The position numbers were made by a program, and so were the translations under genes. Below the pieces are notes generated by a model. The model searched no databases, was not told the origin of the DNA, and saw only the letters and a list, made by a program, of their open reading frames with translations. 64,000 nt of DNA from Rhizobium sp. ZPR4 (GTDB taxonomy: Bacteria; Pseudomonadota; Alphaproteobacteria; Rhizobiales; Rhizobiaceae). The stretch spans positions 682,001 to 746,000 of the forward strand of contig NZ_CP157969.1 in assembly GCF_040215725.1 (NCBI RefSeq). The letters are read 5' to 3'. Shown here one piece after another: positions 9,170 to 18,134 of the stretch. Every line of letters begins with the position of its first letter. Positions within the stretch are counted from its first letter, which is position 1.

Positions 9170-10378
9170 CTATGCAGAAAAACCACCCCGTCCCAAATAG
9201 ATGTCCACCATGCGGCGCCCCCATTCCGCTCTGCTCGGCGCGATACGGCGGCCAAGCGCCAATGCCCCTTCGCTCAGCTGTCGCATCAAGTGGTCGTCAT
9301 CCGTCGCCACCAGTTTCTCGGCCAGCGAATCCGCATCGCCGCTATCGAATACCAGACCGGCACCATTCTCCTCGACCTCCGTCGCAATCAGCGCATTGCT
9401 GCTGACGATGACCGGGATGCCGGACATCAATGCCTCGGCCGCGACCAGGCCATAAGGCTCGGGCATGCGCGACGGCATGACGAAAACGCGCGCTTTGCCA
9501 GCGATCTGTGTCACCTCTTCGTCGCTTAGCCAGCCAGGTACATTGCAATGCGGCAATAGGCGCTGCATCTCGGCAAGCAATGGGCCGCGTCCGATCAGCG
9601 TTGCCGTCCTGCCCGTCTTATTGAGCGCGTCCGCCAAGGTATGAACCCCTTTTTCCCAGCACATGCGGCCGAGGAAAACAGTGCGGCGGTTGCGCCACGC
9701 CTCGACCGGCGCCGGCGTCAATGGCTGCGTCGGCGTGCGCAATGTCGTGAAATGCCGGAAGGGGCCGGTGCGCAGAAACGCCTCCATGCTTTCATGCGCC
9801 AGGACGATAGCCACGCGGCTCCAAAATCCCTCGCCGACCCCCTGCTGCGTCAGGGTGCGACGGAAGCGCCAAAGCTTATGGAGATAGCTGCGCTTGTCGC
9901 AATTGGTCGTCAGGCAGGCGAAAGACAACGGCTTGATGTCGCAAACCTCGCCGCTGCGGAAATTGATAAGGCCGCCATTCGGGCAGGTCAGGAAGAAATC
10001 ATGCGCCGTGACGATGACTTTGACCGGATACCTGGCGAGCGCGTAGAAGATCGAGGGCGAGAGGATCTGCGACCAGCCGTGCACATGGACAACGGTTTCC
10101 TCATCCGATTCCCGAAGCAGGCCCTCCATCGCCTCATAGGCCCGCCGATTGTAGTTCTTCGCAAGGATATCGACGGTCGCCGGGCCTTCCCGAAGGGGCC
10201 GTTCGCCGAGCGCCACCGTCCGGATACCGGCAAAGCGTGGCTTGAGGCCTTCGCCATCATCGCCGACCAGTATGGCGCATGTCAGCCCGGCATCTCTGCT
10301 TGCCTCAAGACATTGCAGCGCCACCTTGGTTGCGCCGCCGCGAACGGTCGAAACATCATTGACAAGTATGAGACGCAT
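9170..10378 (-). CDS. Glycosyltransferase family 4-like (GT-B fold)
   Basis: Cytoplasmic or membrane-associated retaining glycosyltransferase, 402 residues. The N-terminal acceptor domain starts RLILVNDVSTVRGGATKVA; the C-terminal donor domain has FLGRMCWEKGVHTLADAL, IGRGPLLAEMQ and the family motif MPSRMPEPYGLVAAEALMSGIPVIVS with the EPYGLVAAEA E-x7-E-like motif. It is cotranscribed with the nucleotide-sugar epimerase downstream. The sugar and acceptor are unknown; cell-surface polysaccharide synthesis is the usual role. Confidence 0.9.
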   Translation of the reverse strand: MRLILVNDVSTVRGGATKVALQCLEASRDAGLTCAILVGDDGEGLKPRFAGIRTVALGERPLREGPATVDILAKNYNRRAYEAMEGLLRESDEETVVHVHGWSQILSPSIFYALARYPVKVIVTAHDFFLTCPNGGLINFRSGEVCDIKPLSFACLTTNCDKRSYLHKLWRFRRTLTQQGVGEGFWSRVAIVLAHESMEAFLRTGPFRHFTTLRTPTQPLTPAPVEAWRNRRTVFLGRMCWEKGVHTLADALNKTGRTATLIGRGPLLAEMQRLLPHCNVPGWLSDEEVTQIAGKARVFVMPSRMPEPYGLVAAEALMSGIPVIVSSNALIATEVEENGAGLVFDSGDADSLAEKLVATDDDHLMRQLSEGALALGRRIAPSRAEWGRRMVDIYLGRGGFSA

Positions 10379-10693
10379 GAGATCAGCAACTCGCCTGTGG
10401 CATTAACCAGGCGCAGCGAAAGAAACCGTCCTCTTACGTTTTGCGCCCGATACATAAAGCGCCCTAACGCACCAGCTTTTCAATTCATCCATTCGCACGA
10501 GAGCATCCCGCTTTCAGGTTGAATCCACAGGGTCCCATCGATGCAGGAGACGGAAATGCCGGTAGTGCATGCTTACCGATCTATGCGCCTTCGCTTCGCT
10601 ATTTGCTTGATTGCGGAGCGACGTCCGACAGACGGGATATGATCGCCATGTCAGGCGATCAGCCCTTGCAGCCAGATGTGAAGCCCGCCGCTC
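10379..10693. other. Intergenic region, no gene seen
   Basis: 315 bp between the glycosyltransferase start and the GH172 stop, both on the minus strand. It must hold the promoter of the glycosyltransferase-epimerase pair and the 3' end of the sugar operon. A 28-codon ORF from ATG 10551 (after AGGAGACGGAA) is the only candidate and has no recognisable features. Confidence 0.4.
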
Positions 10694-11890
10694 TCATCCC
10701 TTCGCCTTCTTGACCGCAATCTCCATTTCCTTGAATGGCCGGCGGAAGGTCGGCACGCGCTCCGTGACCTCGGGGAATGTGCCGAACGGCTTATGCGGCT
10801 CGGCCTGATACCAGAAGGCGACCGACGAAATATCGTCGGAGCGGCGGTTGGCATGACCATGCTCGATCGTCACGCGGATACTCTTCTGGAAAATCGCTGG
10901 ATCCTCGATATGCCAGCGATAGAGCGTCACGGGTTCGGTCCAGTTCGGACCGCCGCCGGCGATGATGCCGTGATAGGGCGCGCTATATTCCTGTGTCGGG
11001 CACCACGCCGTATTGAAATAGTCCTCCGTGCCGGTGCCGTGCAGCGTCGGCGGCCAGGCATCGTTGGCGCCGAGCGCAGATTCCGGCCGAGGCTCGATCA
11101 GCGCTGCCTTCGGCCCGATGCGCGGATCGGGCTTGCGCACGGTATCAGGCACGGAAAGCCCCTGCTCACCGTCGATGAAGATCATGTCATCGCCTTCGCC
11201 GTACCAGTCCCACACGTCGGAGCGGCGACGCGAATAGACGCTGTAGAGAACGCCGACATAATGACCGTGGCCCTCTGCCTCCAGGATCGTATAATTCTCT
11301 TTACCGTCGACATTCTCGCCGCCGAAGAGATATTCCTCGTTGGTGAGGCCTGCGTCGCTCATGCCCTGTGGCTGCGACTGGCGATACTGCGCGTGGAAGC
11401 GTCCCATGCCCTCTTCGAGCTCATCATGCAGTTCGAGATCGACATAGTAGTAGAAGAGCAGATCGTGTTCGGCTTCGTTCGTTACCGTCAGCGTCATGTG
11501 CGAGCCGAAGGGCATGGGGAAATAGCAGTTGAATGCCTTGCCGTCCTCCGGGCTCGCCTGCATCGGCAGGCTGGCGTAGTTTGCGGTGCGGCCATGGCCC
11601 ATGCCGAAGAAATCGCCGATCGGCGCCTCGATGCTCGGCTCCGCCTCGCCATCCCAATAGGCGCGCAGCACGATCTTGCGCAGGAAATTTTCGCTCTCGC
11701 AGGCAAGCGTCGCCCAGATATGGGTGATGATACCGGCACCCGAATGCTCCGCGATAATCTCGGTCTTTCCCGGCTCGATATGAAAGCGATCGTCGTTGCC
11801 GCCGGTGCGGTCATAGCTCGAAAAGCGGCGCGTTCTTGCTTCGCGCAGCTTTGCGAGCCCGCGCAGGGGTGAAAGGCCGAGATTGCTCAT
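10694..11890 (-). CDS. DUF2961 family protein (glycoside hydrolase family GH172)
   Basis: Protein of 398 residues matching DUF2961, now classed as GH172, whose characterised members are alpha-D-arabinofuranosidases and difructose-dianhydride enzymes acting on alpha-furanosides. Characteristic segments include SYDRTGGNDDRF near the N-terminus, GAGIITHIWAT, FFGMGHGR, and the conserved GTGTEDYFNTAW, which carries a probable catalytic glutamate. There is no signal peptide, so it should act in the cytoplasm on an imported oligosaccharide. It is the last gene of a LacI-binding protein-permease-permease-hydrolase operon, which supports a furanoside-disaccharide substrate. GGAGACTTTC precedes the ATG. 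Confidence 0.88.
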   Translation of the reverse strand: MSNLGLSPLRGLAKLREARTRRFSSYDRTGGNDDRFHIEPGKTEIIAEHSGAGIITHIWATLACESENFLRKIVLRAYWDGEAEPSIEAPIGDFFGMGHGRTANYASLPMQASPEDGKAFNCYFPMPFGSHMTLTVTNEAEHDLLFYYYVDLELHDELEEGMGRFHAQYRQSQPQGMSDAGLTNEEYLFGGENVDGKENYTILEAEGHGHYVGVLYSVYSRRRSDVWDWYGEGDDMIFIDGEQGLSVPDTVRKPDPRIGPKAALIEPRPESALGANDAWPPTLHGTGTEDYFNTAWCPTQEYSAPYHGIIAGGGPNWTEPVTLYRWHIEDPAIFQKSIRVTIEHGHANRRSDDISSVAFWYQAEPHKPFGTFPEVTERVPTFRRPFKEMEIAVKKAKG

Positions 11891-11918
11891 GAAAGTCTCC
11901 TGTCTTGAATGAAGACGG

Positions 11919-12767
11919 CTATTTCAGGCCGCTGGTCTTCAGCGAATCCATGATCTGCCGCTGGAAAATCACGAAGAGAATGAGGGTGGGGATGGCGACG
12001 ATGGTGGAGGCCGCCATCATGTAGTTCCAGGACGCCGAATACTGGCTCTTGAAGTTGGCGATGCCGACCTGCACCATCCAGAGGTTCGGATTGGAGGTGA
12101 TGGTGAGCGGCCAGAGAAAGGAATTCCAATTGGCAAGGAAAAACAGGATGGCGAGCGCCGACATGATCGGCCGGCTCAAGGGCAGGATGATGCTCCAATA
12201 GATACGCCAGTATCCTGCACCGTCGATCACCGCAGCCTCCTCGATCTCGCGCGGCAGCGAAAGATAGTATTGCCGCAGCAGGAAAATGCCGAAGGCATTG
12301 AAGATTGCCGGCACGATCAGACCCGCGTAGGAATTGATCATGCCCATCGCCTTGACGATGATGAAAAGCGGCACGATCACGACCGGCAGCGAAACGAGAA
12401 AGGTCGAGAAGATCGCAAGGAAGATGATCTCGCGCCCGGGAAAGCGCAGGCGCGCCAGCGCATAACCCGCCATGGTATGGAAGAACAGCGCGACGATCGT
12501 CACCGTCGCCGAGACGAAGAAGCTGTTGAGCATGTAGCGGATGAAGGGCACGCCAGTCAGCACATAGATGAAATTATCAAGCGTCGGCGCCTCCGGTATC
12601 AGCGACGACGAGAAGGATTCGGCTGCCGGCTTGAAGGCGATCGAGACCATCCAGAGCAGCGGAAACAGCGTCATCAGCGCCAATATGGCTGATATCAGCA
12701 TCCACAGGCAGCGCACCAGCGTGACCTGCGATCGTGCGAAATAGGCGTTGGAAGCGTCATTCCGCAT
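11919..12767 (-). CDS. Carbohydrate ABC transporter permease (MalG type)
   Basis: Inner-membrane permease of 282 residues with six predicted helices and the EAA loop EIEEAAVIDGAGYWRIYWSIILPLSRP. This is the second (MalG/UgpE-like) permease of a CUT1 sugar importer. ATG 12767 is chosen; it overlaps the end of the first permease gene by 11 bp. A longer version starts at TTG 12797. The C-terminus (FQRQIMDSLKTSGLK) is typical of MalG-type proteins that end at a helix facing the ATPase. No ATPase gene lies in the operon. Confidence 0.92.
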   Translation of the reverse strand: MRNDASNAYFARSQVTLVRCLWMLISAILALMTLFPLLWMVSIAFKPAAESFSSSLIPEAPTLDNFIYVLTGVPFIRYMLNSFFVSATVTIVALFFHTMAGYALARLRFPGREIIFLAIFSTFLVSLPVVIVPLFIIVKAMGMINSYAGLIVPAIFNAFGIFLLRQYYLSLPREIEEAAVIDGAGYWRIYWSIILPLSRPIMSALAILFFLANWNSFLWPLTITSNPNLWMVQVGIANFKSQYSASWNYMMAASTIVAIPTLILFVIFQRQIMDSLKTSGLK

Positions 12768-13701
12768 GATCGAAACGCCCTCCGCGCGTGACGGCAAAGA
12801 AAATCGCGGTGACGGCCATGAGCGCTATGACGAGGATGGACGACATCGCAGCGGCATAGCCGAAGGCACCGAAGGAGAAGGCCTGCTGGTAAATGTAGAC
12901 GATCAGCACCGCCGTCGAATTGGCAGGCCCGCCCTTGGTCATGACATAGATGATGTCGAAGGCCTGGGCGCCGGCAACGGCAGCAACCATCGAGACCATG
13001 AAAACGAAGAAGCTGGTGGGTTTCAACAGCGGCAGCGTGATGTATCGGAAGCGTTTGACCGGTCCCGCACCGTCGATCATCGCCGCCTCGTAATATTCCT
13101 TGGGTATGTCCTGCAGTCCGCCGAGGAAGATCAGCATATAGAAGCCCATCAGGAACCAGACGCTGACGAGCACGACCGTGATCAATGCGAAGTTCGGATC
13201 GCCGAGGAAGGAAATCGGGTTGAGGCCGAGGCTTGTCATGGTCTGGCCGACCACACCGATCTTGTCGATCACCATGAATTGCCAGACAAGGGCGACGACG
13301 ACGAGGCTCACCATGTTCGGAGCAAAGAACATCGAGCGGATGACCGCATTGAAGCGATTGGTCTGCTGCACGAGAAGCGCCAGCCCCAGGCCCGTGACAT
13401 AGAGCGACGGCACGAGCATGACGGCATAAAGGGCCGTCACCCTGGCTCCTTTCCAGAACAGGGGATCATGCCACATGCGGATATAGTTCTTGGCGCCGAC
13501 GAAATTGTAACCGCCGAAGCCGTTGACTTCGTAGACGCTCAGCACAAGCGACAGAAGCATCGGCACGCCGAGAAACAGGAAGAGGCCGAGCGCATCGGGC
13601 AGCACGAAGAGGTAGCCCGCGATCCATTCGCGATGGCGGGCAGAAAGGCCTCCGCGCCTGCCGTTTGCATGGCTTGTCGTCGCATCTGCAATTGTCGTCA
13701 T
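12757..13701 (-). CDS. Carbohydrate ABC transporter permease (MalF type)
   Basis: Inner-membrane permease of 314 residues with six core helices and the EAA loop EYYEAAMIDGAGPVKRFRYITLPLLKP. The N-terminal stretch REWIAGYLFVLPDALGLFLF is the standard first helix of MalF/UgpA-like CUT1 permeases. It pairs with the overlapping MalG-type gene downstream and is separated from the upstream binding-protein gene by a stem-loop. Confidence 0.93.
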   Translation of the reverse strand: MTTIADATTSHANGRRGGLSARHREWIAGYLFVLPDALGLFLFLGVPMLLSLVLSVYEVNGFGGYNFVGAKNYIRMWHDPLFWKGARVTALYAVMLVPSLYVTGLGLALLVQQTNRFNAVIRSMFFAPNMVSLVVVALVWQFMVIDKIGVVGQTMTSLGLNPISFLGDPNFALITVVLVSVWFLMGFYMLIFLGGLQDIPKEYYEAAMIDGAGPVKRFRYITLPLLKPTSFFVFMVSMVAAVAGAQAFDIIYVMTKGGPANSTAVLIVYIYQQAFSFGAFGYAAAMSSILVIALMAVTAIFFAVTRGGRFDHAE

Positions 13702-13723
13702 GATCTCGTCCCGAAAAGAGAGA

Positions 13724-13754
13724 CGGCCGCTTAAGCTGATAGCCGCAGCGGCCG
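13724..13754 (-). terminator. Intercistronic stem-loop after binding-protein gene
   Basis: Perfect 8-bp inverted repeat CGGCCGCT / AGCGGCCG with a 15-base loop between the binding-protein gene and the first permease gene. There is no T-run; it probably protects the binding-protein mRNA or lowers read-through. Confidence 0.5.
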
Positions 13755-13764
13755 GCGATTCTTC

Positions 13765-15117
13765 TTAGAGGATCGGCGCGCCGCTATAGGAGCCGAGGAA
13801 CGCGTCGAGCTGCTGCGAAGCGGAGGTCGCCGTCGCCTGGGGATCGGCGCCGCCGAGCTGCGTCTGCTGGATCGCATCGGAGATGATCTTGTAGACCTCC
13901 GGCGGCACGCGCGGTTCGGCACGAGCGCCCGGATAGACATCGGAGGCGAATTTGCCGATCATGCCAGTCTTGAAGGCATCGCCGCCGGCCGCGAGCGCGC
14001 TTTCGCGTGGCGGCATGTCGGACTTGCCCTTGGTGCACCAGTCGGCGACGCGCTGGACGGAGTCTTTTTCCTTGGAAGCCAGCGCCCAGGCGCAGAATTG
14101 CGCTGCTGCGTCCGGGTTCTTGCTCTTGGCATTGGCGACAAAGGCCCAGCCACCGCCGACGGTCACATATTTGCCGTTTGGCGGCGTCGGCAGGCGGAAG
14201 ACGCCATATTCGAAATCCTTGGCATTGCTCTGCAATTGCGAGATGCCCCAGATGCCGACATTCTGGATGGCGCAATAGCCCGATGCGAGATTGGCAACCG
14301 TGTCGTTCGCACCGCTGCCCATGACCTGACGCGGGGCAGCGCCCGAATTGACGGCATCCTGCCAGAATTTCAATGCCTGCACGGTGGCGGGGGAATCGAA
14401 GGCGCTCTTGCCGTCCTTACCCTGAAATTCGCCGCCACCCTGCCAGAGGAAGGGATACCAGGTGAAATTCTGATAGTAGCCCGGCTGGGTCTCGAACAGC
14501 ACGCCGAAGCGCTTCGGCGTCGTCAGCTTCTTGGCAAGTTCAAGCAGGTCGTCCCAGGTTTTCGGAACGTCATTCTCGTTCAGCTTCGCCTCTTCGAAAG
14601 CCTTGACCGAATAATACATCGCCATCGGCTCGACTTCCATCGGAATGCCGTAGATCTTGCCGTCGACCATGCGGTTGGCAATTACGCTCTCCGGGAAGTC
14701 CTCCTTGGCATCGATGTGGGGTGTCAGATCCTGCAGGACGCCGCCATTGTAATAACGCAGGAAATCGCCGGGCGAGATGAGGAAGATGTCCGGGCCCTCG
14801 CCGGAGGCAAATGCGGTCGCAAGCTTCGGCCCGTTGATATACTCCGCGTTCGGCACATATTCGAGCTCGACCTTCTGCGGATGGCTGTCGTTCCAGGCCG
14901 CAACCGCCTTCTCGAACCAATCGATCTGGCTCTGGACTGGGCCGCCCGGTGCGTAGAACTGCCAGAACTTCAAGGGTGCGCTCTGTGCGCGGACGGCCAT
15001 GCGCGACACATAGGGAAACCCGCTCAACCCGGCAGCCGCGCCGGCCGCGAGGATTGCACCGCCCTTGAGCACGCCGCGACGGGTTGCGGCGGTGATGAAC
15101 TTATCCTTACCAGTCAT
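13765..15117 (-). CDS. Sugar ABC transporter substrate-binding protein (SBP family 1), Tat-exported
   Basis: Periplasmic receptor of 450 residues. The N-terminus carries a twin-arginine signal (TRRGVLKGG followed by a hydrophobic Ala/Gly-rich stretch), pointing to Tat export of a folded protein. The mature part starts KFWQFYAPGGPVQSQIDWFEKAVAAWND and has GEGPDIFLISPGDFLRYY, typical of CUT1 oligosaccharide receptors. ATG 15117 with GGGAGGAAGTC upstream is clearly the start; the longer open frame upstream has no support. It follows the LacI gene by 61 bp in the same direction. Confidence 0.93.
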   Translation of the reverse strand: MTGKDKFITAATRRGVLKGGAILAAGAAAGLSGFPYVSRMAVRAQSAPLKFWQFYAPGGPVQSQIDWFEKAVAAWNDSHPQKVELEYVPNAEYINGPKLATAFASGEGPDIFLISPGDFLRYYNGGVLQDLTPHIDAKEDFPESVIANRMVDGKIYGIPMEVEPMAMYYSVKAFEEAKLNENDVPKTWDDLLELAKKLTTPKRFGVLFETQPGYYQNFTWYPFLWQGGGEFQGKDGKSAFDSPATVQALKFWQDAVNSGAAPRQVMGSGANDTVANLASGYCAIQNVGIWGISQLQSNAKDFEYGVFRLPTPPNGKYVTVGGGWAFVANAKSKNPDAAAQFCAWALASKEKDSVQRVADWCTKGKSDMPPRESALAAGGDAFKTGMIGKFASDVYPGARAEPRVPPEVYKIISDAIQQTQLGGADPQATATSASQQLDAFLGSYSGAPIL

Positions 15118-15178
15118 GACTTCCTCCCATTTTTCATCTTGCCGCCACCACACTCCTCCCGGGTGACGGTGCCTCACT

Positions 15179-16183
15179 TCATGCGGTATCGAAGGCGTGC
15201 AGATTGCAGGGGATCACGTCCGAACGTGCTGGCCCCGCATAAGCTCCCGAAAGCCTCTCCAAAAGCATCTCGGTCGCGCGATGGGCAAGCAGCGACGGCG
15301 TGTTGCCGACCCTCGTAATCCGCGGCCTGACATATTCGAGCTGCGGCTGATCACCGAATACGGCAATGCCGATATCCTTCGGAACATTGATGCCGCGGTC
15401 GAAGAAGGCGGCGAGCGCACCCGCCGCCATCAGATAGTTTCCGAAGAAAATTACCGAGGGCAGGTTGTCATCATAGTTCGCCAGGAGCCAATCGACCGCC
15501 TCTTCCCCCGACGGGCCAAGATAACTTCCTTCCCGCCGCAATTCGGCAATCGGCTCGACGCCATGGTCGCGCAGGCCCTGTTCGAATCCAGAAGCACGTG
15601 CCATGGCTTCGGCGAAGAAGGAAGGCCCTGTCACATGTGCGATCCGGCGATGGCCCTTCTTGGCCAGATAGGCTCCCATCTGACGGCCGCCGCCGAAGTC
15701 GTCGATCTTGACGCTATCGACCGCCTTGTTGGGCAAATCGCCGATGAATACTGTGGGAAGATCGATTTCGAGCAACGCATCGTGCATGCCGTGCAGCGCG
15801 AAATCGCCGACGATGAGGCCGTCGATGCGCCGGCTGCGGATCTGGCGGAGATAGTGCTCGCCGTGTTCCTGGGAATGTCCGCCGGGAACATCGGTATTGA
15901 AGATCAGAAGATCGACCCCGATCGCCTCGAGATCGGACTGCGCCGCCTGCACCATTTCCGGGTAGAAGGGGTTGCGGATATCCGGGATCAGCATGGCAAC
16001 GAGATTGGTGCGGCCGGTCCTGAGGCTTTGAGCGAGCGGGTTCGGCACATAGCCGAGCTCGGCGATCGCTTCCTGGACGCGCTTACGCAAGTCCACCGAC
16101 ACACGGTCGGCGTGATTCAGCACATGCGACACAGTGGTCGGCGACACTCCGGCACGCTTGGCAACTTTGGCGATTGTGGTCAT
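15179..16183 (-). CDS. LacI family transcriptional regulator
   Basis: Sugar-responsive repressor, 334 residues. Residues 2-50 form the LacI helix-turn-helix and hinge (TIAKVAKRAGVSPTTVSHVLNHADRVSVDLRKRV, then YVPNPLAQSLRTGRT). The rest is the periplasmic-binding-protein-like sensor domain, with VAMLIPDIRNPFY and DGLIVGDF. It is the first gene of the operon for the importer and GH172 hydrolase. The large palindrome 19 bp upstream of its ATG is probably its own operator, so it would autoregulate and control the whole operon. Confidence 0.93.
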   Translation of the reverse strand: MTTIAKVAKRAGVSPTTVSHVLNHADRVSVDLRKRVQEAIAELGYVPNPLAQSLRTGRTNLVAMLIPDIRNPFYPEMVQAAQSDLEAIGVDLLIFNTDVPGGHSQEHGEHYLRQIRSRRIDGLIVGDFALHGMHDALLEIDLPTVFIGDLPNKAVDSVKIDDFGGGRQMGAYLAKKGHRRIAHVTGPSFFAEAMARASGFEQGLRDHGVEPIAELRREGSYLGPSGEEAVDWLLANYDDNLPSVIFFGNYLMAAGALAAFFDRGINVPKDIGIAVFGDQPQLEYVRPRITRVGNTPSLLAHRATEMLLERLSGAYAGPARSDVIPCNLHAFDTA

Positions 16184-16202
16184 ATGGACACGCTACGGTA
16201 TT

Positions 16203-16240
16203 GTAAATCGATTTGCAAATGCTTTTGCAAATCGATTTAC
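16203..16240. promoter_or_regulatory. 38-bp double LacI-type operator
   Basis: A 38-bp palindrome, perfect except for the central bases. Each arm holds the LacI-like dyad AAATCGATTT inside GTAAATCGATTTGC, and the middle adds a third dyad-like TTTGCAAA pattern. It lies just upstream of the LacI gene start. Two operator copies in mirror arrangement suggest binding of two dimers or one tetramer. Confidence 0.75.
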
Positions 16241-16388
16241 ATATCAATTTCGTCAGCTGTGCCGCACATAATTTGTTCAAACACTACTACCCACCCTTGC
16301 CGGATTGGCCGGCTGAGCCAAATAGGGATTGTCGCCGCGCTTCCCTGAGTTGCAGGCGGCCAATGCCACCACTCGATCGCATCAGGCA

Positions 16389-16979
16389 ATGACCCCATCG
16401 GCTGTCAGCAAAGCGAACAAGGCGCTCTATACACGGATCATCGCCGGGATCGGCGGGCTTCTGGCAGGCGCGCTGTCGCTTGGATTTTCGATCTACGAAA
16501 CCCGCACAGGAACGGAGGTGGCGCAGGTGGCACCCGGCAAACCCGTCAATGCGGGCCAGTGGCTGGTTACTCTCAATTCCGGCGGCATCGCCACCGAGAC
16601 ACCGGATGGCCGACGCCTTGCCGATGGCAAAAAAGCGCTGACACTCGATTTGACGCTTGAGAACATGACGGCGGAAAGCTCGAACCTGTATCGCGATACG
16701 CTGAAGCTCGAAAATGTCGCAAACCCGCCGCTCCCACAATTCTATCTTGTCCGTGACAATGATTTGCTTTGGGATCTGCAGCCGATGATGCCGGAAAAGG
16801 TCAAGGTCGTCTGGCAGCTGCCCGCGACACAAACGCTCCCCAAAGTCCTGAACGTCGCGATCGTCGGAACCACTTATAAGCCGAAGGACAATCTCTACGC
16901 CGCGCCGGGCTGGTTCAATCCGAATGACGTGGCGCGCGTCGGCTTGCCTCTTTCAGCAGCGCAAGGAGCAAATCCTTGA
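16389..16979 (+). CDS. Membrane-anchored periplasmic protein, unknown function (first of three)
   Basis: Unrecognised protein of about 196 residues. One N-terminal membrane helix (about 16-36: IIAGIGGLLAGALSLGFSIYE) is followed by a periplasmic domain rich in beta-strand patterns (GKKALTLDLTLENMTAESSNLY, KVKVVWQLPA). The pattern of a strand pair, an NMT-type turn and a late VVWQLP strand loosely resembles Ig-like DUF4352/MPT63 folds; this is inference. ATG 16389 is preferred over TTG 16329. Its stop overlaps the next gene (TTGA). The three genes here have similar size and plan and look like an ancient duplication. Confidence 0.75.
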   Translation: MTPSAVSKANKALYTRIIAGIGGLLAGALSLGFSIYETRTGTEVAQVAPGKPVNAGQWLVTLNSGGIATETPDGRRLADGKKALTLDLTLENMTAESSNLYRDTLKLENVANPPLPQFYLVRDNDLLWDLQPMMPEKVKVVWQLPATQTLPKVLNVAIVGTTYKPKDNLYAAPGWFNPNDVARVGLPLSAAQGANP

Positions 16980-17539
16980 TACGGCTCTTGCTTTCCTTAT
17001 TGCTCGTCGGCGTCAGCGCCCTGCTTTTGGCCTTCCTGCAATCGACCACACCGAGCTACGCCGTCCTGACCGGCCCCATCGAGACCACCGGATTGCAGAA
17101 GGATACGGTGTCGAGCAAGACCTTCAGCGTCAAGGTCGCCAAGGTTTTACGCGCAAAGACGATCGCGTTTACCTCTTACGGCAAGCCGATTGAGCGGCAG
17201 ACCGAAGGGGTTTGGCTGATCGTCAGTGTCGAGCTGCAGTCGAAATATGACACCATGGCCATCCAGGCCGCGGCAGTTGAGGGGGCTTCGGGCCGCTCCT
17301 ACCGGCAGACCCATCGTGCAGACGGTGCTCCTCGCCTCATGCCGTCCAAGGATTTGCAGCCGGGCCTGCCGACGACAGGTATCTTCATCTTCGAACTGCC
17401 GGAAGATGAAACAAGCAATATGACGCTGGTGCTTTCCAGGCAGCCCTCCCCTCAGCTGGATTCGGAAATTCGCGTCAAGCTCGACGGCGGAACCGTCGAA
17501 ACGCGCGACCGCGTGGAGATCGGCAATAATGGCGTCTAG
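16976..17539 (+). CDS. Membrane-anchored periplasmic protein, DUF4352-like (second of three)
   Basis: Unrecognised protein of 187 residues with an N-terminal signal anchor (LLLSLLLVGVSALLLAFLQ). The rest reads like a DUF4352/MPT63-type Ig-like domain: FSVKVAKVLRAKTI, then GVWLIVSVELQSKYDTM, GRSYRQ, and the late GLPTTGIFIFELPED that usually precedes the final strands. The start is TTG 16976, supported by AAGGAG seven bases upstream and by overlap with the previous stop. Function unknown; such domains usually serve as extracytoplasmic binding or scaffold modules. Confidence 0.78.
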   Translation: MIRLLLSLLLVGVSALLLAFLQSTTPSYAVLTGPIETTGLQKDTVSSKTFSVKVAKVLRAKTIAFTSYGKPIERQTEGVWLIVSVELQSKYDTMAIQAAAVEGASGRSYRQTHRADGAPRLMPSKDLQPGLPTTGIFIFELPEDETSNMTLVLSRQPSPQLDSEIRVKLDGGTVETRDRVEIGNNGV

Positions 17540-18101
17540 ACGGGAGAGACGGCTCTGGTTTGCATCCCTGCTTGGCCTGCCCATCCTGCTGGCGGGCAAT
17601 TACGCCATCAACGCATGGCGCAATGCCGAGGATTACATCAAGCGAAACGAGCTGCGCGTCCGCAACGACGTCGGTGGGCAGACCTATGCCAAGGCCTCCT
17701 GGACACTCAACCAGGCAAGGGTGATCGGCGATGGGCGTGACGGGAAAATTACCTTTCCCGGTCAGATGCGCCTGGTGGTCGTAAGGCTGGCTGCGAAAGC
17801 CGAGGACGATGTCGGGCAATCCTGGGCTCAATGCAGCCTGACCCTGACGGACCCGAAGGGGCGTCGCTGGCAGCCCCTCAATTTCATTCTTTCCAAGGAT
17901 CTCAGCCGCGACCTCGATCCACAAGCGACCCCCATCGATGGCTGCGATGCCGTATCCCGCCAGCCGCCGGCCAAAAGCGCAAGCACGCTCATGGAGGAAA
18001 AATTTGTCGTGCCGGCCGACGCAATCCCCTCTTTATCGGCACAGCTGAGTTTCGCTTCGACGAGGCCGGACGCCATATCCTTCCCGCTGCGGCTGAACTG
18101 A
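17529..18101 (+). CDS. Membrane-anchored periplasmic protein, unknown function (third of three)
   Basis: Unrecognised protein of 190 residues. A basic N-terminus (ASRRERRLW) and one helix (FASLLGLPILLAGNYAI) precede a soluble domain with SWTLNQARVIGDG, RLVVVRLAAKAEDD and a final SFPLRLN strand, plus two cysteines (CSLTLTD, GCDAV) that could form a disulphide. It overlaps the second gene by 11 bp. The domain order parallels the first two proteins. The gene ends 33 bp before the stop of the convergent membrane protein. Confidence 0.78.
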   Translation: MASRRERRLWFASLLGLPILLAGNYAINAWRNAEDYIKRNELRVRNDVGGQTYAKASWTLNQARVIGDGRDGKITFPGQMRLVVVRLAAKAEDDVGQSWAQCSLTLTDPKGRRWQPLNFILSKDLSRDLDPQATPIDGCDAVSRQPPAKSASTLMEEKFVVPADAIPSLSAQLSFASTRPDAISFPLRLN

Positions 18102-18134
18102 AGCAACTCCGTAAAAGCTGAGCCGCTCAAGGCA

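Noticed and set aside
12748..13734. 328-codon plus-strand frame opposite the sugar permeases
   Set aside because: It is antisense to two clear permease genes; its protein is an unnatural His/Asp/Arg-rich mix caused by reading GC-rich membrane genes backwards.
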